Positions 54,830 through 58,408 of a stretch of 58,408 nucleotides of DNA are shown in pieces (the first letter of the stretch is position 1; the number at the start of each line of letters is the position of its first letter). The DNA lies in NCBI RefSeq assembly GCF_018917525.1, contig NZ_JAHLOS010000030.1, positions 1-58,408 of the forward strand, read 5' to 3'. Source of the stretch: Enterococcus raffinosus. GTDB taxonomy: Bacteria; Bacillota; Bacilli; Lactobacillales; Enterococcaceae. The position numbers and the translations under genes were made by a program. Under the pieces are notes generated by a model. The model ran no database searches and had not been told where the DNA came from. It worked only from the letters and a program-made list of their open reading frames with translations.

Positions 54830-57040
54830 ATGAAACACATTCCAGAAAATCTATTGTTTAAAGAATTTTCCTGGAGTCGTCCTTTTTCACAAGACCAAGT
54901 CGAACAAGTCATCCACCATCTATTCACCTTGCAACCTAGAAACAACATTATTTTTGAACTCCGTGGTTTTGATCATTCAGTCCACTATTACCTCGGTACA
55001 GACAAACAGGATTTTTCTAAAATTGAAGCTGCCTTTAATTCATACGGCTCACAAGACTTTTCAGATAGCTTTGCCTTTAACGCACCTGAGCGCCAAGCCA
55101 TATTATGGTCGAGAAAGCTTTCCACTCATCGATCAAAATTTCCTTTAAGAACAGATTCAATTGAAGCCATTACTCAAGCTATACTCGCGATTCTTTCTCA
55201 GCAGGATAAAGAACAACTAGTCATCCAGTTGATTTTAGGCGGAAGCTACGCACCAATCCAAGTCCCTAAAGAAATTTCAGACCCTCATACGCCACTTTTT
55301 AAAACAATTATCGGAGATATTCCCAAAGCATCTACTGAAACTAGAGCGATGATCCAAGAAAAAATGAGAACACACCGGGTGGGCTGTGTTGTCAGATTTG
55401 GCAGCTCCGCTAAAAGTCCAGTAAGAGCGATCAAACAATTCGAAGCGCTATTAAGTGCTTTTCGGAAAATGGAACAACCAAACCTGCATCTAAAATTACT
55501 CAATGATAAACCCGAAAAATTTAATCTGGCTGCCGCCCCTTGGCAAATGCCTCTTCAAGTTAACGTCAAAGAATGCGCTGGATTGTTTTTCTTACCCACA
55601 GGTGAAGAGATTGATTATCCCGGAGTGCCGCCAATTCATCCCCGTTTGTTACTACCGCCTACTTGGATGGTCGATCCTCCAGAGCAAAAACAGCGCTCGT
55701 TTGGCACAACCTTGAATCAAAATCTCAATAGTCGCAGAAGACTCAATATTTCTCCCTTAGATGCCTGCCGCCATACTTGGTGTCTCGGACCGGCCGGCGT
55801 AGGCAAGACAAATGCGCTCCTTTTACAGATAATGAGCGATATAGAGGCTCGACGGCCAGTTTTGATCTGTGAGCCCAATAGTGATCTCACTAATGATATT
55901 TGTCGAAGAATCCCTAAAGACCGGATTCAAGATGTCATCTATCTTGACCCTTGCGATCCGGAAGCAGTCGTCGGGTTTAACCCACTCGCTTTAGCTAAAG
56001 AAGTTGATCCAACGCTGATTGCCGAGGCGATACTAAGTATTTTTAAGGGAGTTTTTAAGGACAATTTTGGGGTGTTTTCGCAAGACCTAATCACCAGCGG
56101 GTTATTGACGCTAGCAGCAAATGACGATGTTACGCTTTTACACTTACCTCTGCTTTTTACCGATGCACGGTACCGGAGGCAGCAACTAAAAAAGGTCACG
56201 AATTTAGAGTTACTTCACTTTTGGGCGCAATGGGAAGATTTGAGTGAGAACGAACAGCGGCAACAATTGCGACCTGTTCTAAATAAACTGCGACAGTTTA
56301 GCTTGCGGGAAGGATTAAAGAATTGCTTGGCACAAAAACAGCCAAAGTGGAGTTTGACCGACTTTTTCAAGACTGGTAGGAGTCCAATTATTTTAATCCC
56401 CCTAAATAAGGGCGTGCTGGGCGCAGAAGCCGTTTCGTTGCTTGGAGCGATGATTATCTCGATGACTTGGATACTTTGCTTAAATCGCGGGAAAGTACCG
56501 ATAGAACAAAGGCAGATTTGTTGTACCTACCTAGATGAAGCGCAGAATTTTTTACATCTGCCACTAGAAATTTCTGAAGTTTTAGCTCAAAGTCGCAAAT
56601 TCCGCATGGCAGTCCATATTGCAAATCAATATAGAAATCAGATGCCACCAGACTTACGAGCAGGCTTAGACACGAATGCACAAAATAAAATCTTGTTTCA
56701 ACTAAACAGCTCAGATGCTAAAGACTTCCAATCTATCATAGCACCCGAGCTGCAAGCAGTGGATCTGCGTAAGATTCCACCGTACTCAGTATATTGTAAC
56801 CTCTTAGTCAATGGCAAGCCCACTGGATGGATAAGTGGAGTCACCGATCCGCCCACTCCCGAGATTACCGATTTAGAAACAGTTAAAGCTGAGAGCCGAA
56901 AAAGATATGGCATGCCGGTATCAGAAATTAACGAAATGATGAAAGAGACATTTGGATTTCCCGGTGTTTCGACAGACTTACCTATGGAGAAAAACAAAAC
57001 AGAAATTAAGATAGGCAGGAGAAAACAAGCAGAAAGCTAA
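54830..57040 (+). CDS. TraG/VirD4-like conjugative ATPase (coupling-protein family)
   Basis: This is probably a hexameric DNA-pumping or coupling ATPase of a conjugation or mobilization system. The 736-aa protein has an N-terminal roughly 300-residue domain. Walker A GPAGVGKTN (about residues 320-328) is followed by CEPNSDLTNDI and VIYLDPCDPEAVVGFNPL, typical of TraG/TrwB-like and HerA-like translocases. Walker B is CTYLDEAQNF (about 564-573), with a sensor region FRMAVHIANQY after it. The roughly 80 C-terminal residues are polar. No transmembrane anchor is evident, unlike classic VirD4; the preceding 55-aa membrane protein might serve that role. Confidence 0.85.
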   Translation: MKHIPENLLFKEFSWSRPFSQDQVEQVIHHLFTLQPRNNIIFELRGFDHSVHYYLGTDKQDFSKIEAAFNSYGSQDFSDSFAFNAPERQAILWSRKLSTHRSKFPLRTDSIEAITQAILAILSQQDKEQLVIQLILGGSYAPIQVPKEISDPHTPLFKTIIGDIPKASTETRAMIQEKMRTHRVGCVVRFGSSAKSPVRAIKQFEALLSAFRKMEQPNLHLKLLNDKPEKFNLAAAPWQMPLQVNVKECAGLFFLPTGEEIDYPGVPPIHPRLLLPPTWMVDPPEQKQRSFGTTLNQNLNSRRRLNISPLDACRHTWCLGPAGVGKTNALLLQIMSDIEARRPVLICEPNSDLTNDICRRIPKDRIQDVIYLDPCDPEAVVGFNPLALAKEVDPTLIAEAILSIFKGVFKDNFGVFSQDLITSGLLTLAANDDVTLLHLPLLFTDARYRRQQLKKVTNLELLHFWAQWEDLSENEQRQQLRPVLNKLRQFSLREGLKNCLAQKQPKWSLTDFFKTGRSPIILIPLNKGVLGAEAVSLLGAMIISMTWILCLNRGKVPIEQRQICCTYLDEAQNFLHLPLEISEVLAQSRKFRMAVHIANQYRNQMPPDLRAGLDTNAQNKILFQLNSSDAKDFQSIIAPELQAVDLRKIPPYSVYCNLLVNGKPTGWISGVTDPPTPEITDLETVKAESRKRYGMPVSEINEMMKETFGFPGVSTDLPMEKNKTEIKIGRRKQAES

Positions 57041-57123
57041 CAATTACAGATGACTCTTCGGCTGGGTCTTCGATCGCAGATAAAATTATAGAAGCTACCG
57101 ACAAACAAATGAAGCTGTCATTT
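57010..57123 (+). other. Possible short ORF overlapping the 3' end of the TraG-like gene
   Basis: A frame without a standard start reads LTITDDSSAGSSIADKIIE and ends KLSF at a TAA near 57123. It looks protein-like, but the missing start leaves it uncertain; a remnant is possible. Confidence 0.3.
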
Positions 57124-57138
57124 TAAGGGATGAGACTC

Positions 57139-57163
57139 ATCTGTCTATTAAAAATAGACAGAT
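57139..57163 (+). repeat. Hairpin before the replication-relaxation gene
   Basis: ATCTGTCTATT / AATAGACAGAT is a perfect 11-bp stem with a tiny loop 37 nt before the next ATG. There is no T-run. It is a possible operator or mRNA structure. Confidence 0.55.
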
Positions 57164-57199
57164 AGAGTTTCCTGATGAAAAAATTTAGGAGGAATTTTA

Positions 57200-58078
57200 A
57201 TGAGCGAAAAACATTCAAATCAATTAGTTAATCAAAGAATTAGCAGAAAACAACTGTTTGAAATTGAGGATCGTTTGGATGACAAAGATAAAGAGCTTCT
57301 ACTACTGCTCAAAAAATGTCGCTTTCTCAGTACCCAACAAATTAGACGAATTTTCTTTTCTGATTCACCAAATGAAATAGCTGGAAAGAAACGAACCAAT
57401 CGTTTGTTGAATCGCTTGAATTCTCATCGAGTAATTTTCTTTCTGGAAAGAAGAATCGGTGGGTTTGAAAAAGGATCGAGCAGCCGAGTTATCAGTCTCA
57501 CGCCTGCAGGATATAAATTGGTTCATAATTGGTTAGATATTGAAAAACCACTGCCTAGAAAGCGAGTGGCAGATTTATCCTACTTCAACTTAACTCATTA
57601 TCTGGCGATTTCAGAAGTATATACCCAACTGATGGAACTGCAGCAGCAAGCAAAAATAGAAATCTACTTATCCCAATTCGAACCTGCTGCTTGGCGTACC
57701 TATAATCAACGAGGTGTTCTCAAATTTTTAAAACCCGATCTTTATATTGAGCTCCTCGTCGAAAACTATATCGATAGTTACTTTCTCGAAATCGACTTAG
57801 ATAGTGAGCCAGTTAATCGTATTGTAAAAAAGTGTCAGGAGGTATATTTGACCTATTATCAGAGTGGGGTCGAACAACGTCAACACGATGGAGTCTTTCC
57901 GTTTATTGTTTGGATTGTACCCAGCGTCAAACGTCGAGAAACACTCATCAAGCATTTAACAAAAAAGCTAGGTGAATCGATGTTGCTATTTCGAGTGATT
58001 ACATTTGAGGAATTTGGACAGTTAATTAAAGGAAATAATGAAGGTGGTGTTCAGGATGACCAAGAAGAAAATAGATAG
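57200..58078 (+). CDS. Replication-relaxation family protein
   Basis: This 292-aa protein matches the replication-relaxation family (PF13814), found near conjugative ATPases in Gram-positive elements and thought to act in replication or relaxation of the transferred DNA. Visible are a winged-helix N-terminus (LLLLKKCRFLSTQQIRRIFF ... RTNRLLNRLNSHRVI) and a nuclease-like core (KPDLYIELLVENYIDSYFLEIDLDSE). AGGAGG precedes the ATG. The next small gene overlaps its 3' end. Confidence 0.85.
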   Translation: MSEKHSNQLVNQRISRKQLFEIEDRLDDKDKELLLLLKKCRFLSTQQIRRIFFSDSPNEIAGKKRTNRLLNRLNSHRVIFFLERRIGGFEKGSSSRVISLTPAGYKLVHNWLDIEKPLPRKRVADLSYFNLTHYLAISEVYTQLMELQQQAKIEIYLSQFEPAAWRTYNQRGVLKFLKPDLYIELLVENYIDSYFLEIDLDSEPVNRIVKKCQEVYLTYYQSGVEQRQHDGVFPFIVWIVPSVKRRETLIKHLTKKLGESMLLFRVITFEEFGQLIKGNNEGGVQDDQEENR

Positions 58079-58184
58079 AGAATCAAAAATTATCGTAAAA
58101 CCAATTTTCAGAAAAGAGATCGATGTTGAGAAAATTTGTAAGGCTTTGCTGATGCTAGCAGAATTAAATAGCAAGAAGAAATAG
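58056..58184 (+). CDS. Small basic protein (42 aa) coupled to the replication-relaxation gene
   Basis: The ATG overlaps the preceding gene by 23 bp, with CAGGA as a weak site. The product is lysine-rich at both ends with a short helical core (VEKICKALLMLAELNSKKK). Such small ORFs after replication-relaxation genes are plausible partners, but the function is unknown. Confidence 0.5.
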   Translation: MTKKKIDRESKIIVKPIFRKEIDVEKICKALLMLAELNSKKK

Positions 58185-58260
58185 CGTAAGCCTTGCTCGA
58201 CTTGATTAGTACCATGAATCGAGCTATCATATCGACACTAATAAGAGAGGAGAACCGTTT

Positions 58261-58320
58261 ATGGGATATCTAACTGAAGAACTAAAAACTAAGAAAACCT
58301 CAGGAGAAAACCGCTCCTGA
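58261..58320 (+). CDS. 19-aa mini-ORF ending inside a terminator hairpin
   Basis: The ORF has GAGGAG 9 nt before its ATG and encodes MGYLTEELKTKKTSGENRS. Its stop lies in the right arm of the terminator stem, so translating ribosomes would disrupt the hairpin. Confidence 0.4.
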   Translation: MGYLTEELKTKKTSGENRS

Positions 58321-58328
58321 GGACTTTT
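58297..58328 (+). terminator. Terminator at the right end
   Basis: CCTCAGGAG / CTCCTGAGG with a 7-nt loop is followed by a short A/C gap and TTTTT. It overlaps the mini-ORF stop. Confidence 0.8.
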
Positions 58329-58345
58329 TGTTTAGATGAATCATT

Positions 58346-58408
58346 TTATTGTCGATCACTGATTCTAAATTCGTATCCAAGTACGTTCTTATAATATTCT
58401 GGATACAT
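58346..58408 (-). CDS. Partial gene running off the window (minus strand)
   Basis: An open minus-strand frame reaches the window edge and ends MYPEYYKNVLGYEFRISDRQ with TAA at 58348-58346. Only the last 20 residues are visible, so no family can be named. Confidence 0.35.
   Translation of the reverse strand: MYPEYYKNVLGYEFRISDRQ

Noticed and set aside
54651-54833. 60-aa ORF overlapping the methyltransferase and TraG-like genes
   Set aside because: The ORF at 54658-54825 in another frame has better coupling and a clear two-helix membrane protein sequence.

Overview
The window looks like the chromosome of a low-GC lactic acid bacterium, most likely an Enterococcus. The reasons are the style of the RpoB/RpoC, ClpC/CtsR, Dps and BirA proteins, strong AGGAGG ribosome binding sites, TTG starts on rpsI, rpoB and rpoC, and perfect sigma-A promoters. 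The species cannot be fixed from sequence alone. Core chromosomal genes occupy about 9.4-42.9 kb, with accessory DNA on both sides.

Region 1 (1-1634) is chromosomal flank: a decayed Mga-like regulator gene with a one-base frameshift, then the terminator that originally served rpsI. Region 2 (1635-9391) is a compact integrative mobilizable element inserted in the 3' end of rpsI. It has 15-bp direct repeats at both ends, doubled integrase arm-type repeats near each end, a tyrosine integrase, an excisionase, a MobT-type relaxase with N-terminal HTH, a divergent repressor with shared operators, and a predicted oriT. Its cargo is arsC plus cadC-cadA. A stub of an Acr3 arsenite pump next to arsC suggests the arsenic operon lost its efflux gene.

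Region 3 (9.4-42.9 kb) is mostly housekeeping: rpsI-rplM; argG and argH separated by a strongly structured leader ending in a terminator; a four-gene fructose-type PTS/tagatose pathway cluster with a divergent RpiR regulator; a DUF1538 membrane protein translationally coupled to a tandem PII-like protein; dps; a comC/prepilin-peptidase pseudogene; msrA; an LCP-family enzyme; rpoB-rpoC; an ABC importer preceded by an aromatic-rich leader peptide and a multi-hairpin attenuator; birA; gor; two U32 (tRNA hydroxylation-type) proteins; and ctsR-clpC.

Region 4 (42.9-58.4 kb) is accessory. It starts with a serine-recombinase C-terminal remnant and a two-gene restriction-modification-like pair (N6-adenine methylase plus PD-(D/E)XK nuclease). 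A complete serine recombinase, a YPQTG-anchored surface protein and a minus-strand pair of unknown function follow (an 87-aa putative DNA-binding protein with a switch-like 5' leader, and a 590-aa one-TM protein). Last comes a conjugative or plasmid-like module: small proteins, an MT-A70 methyltransferase, a TraG/VirD4-like ATPase and a replication-relaxation protein, running off the right end.

The most novel-looking signals are the aromatic leader-peptide attenuator (31.9-32.2 kb), the DUF1538/double-PII pair, the methylase-nuclease island, the switch-like leader of the 87-aa gene, and the structured argG-argH spacer. No rRNA, tRNA or CRISPR was seen.
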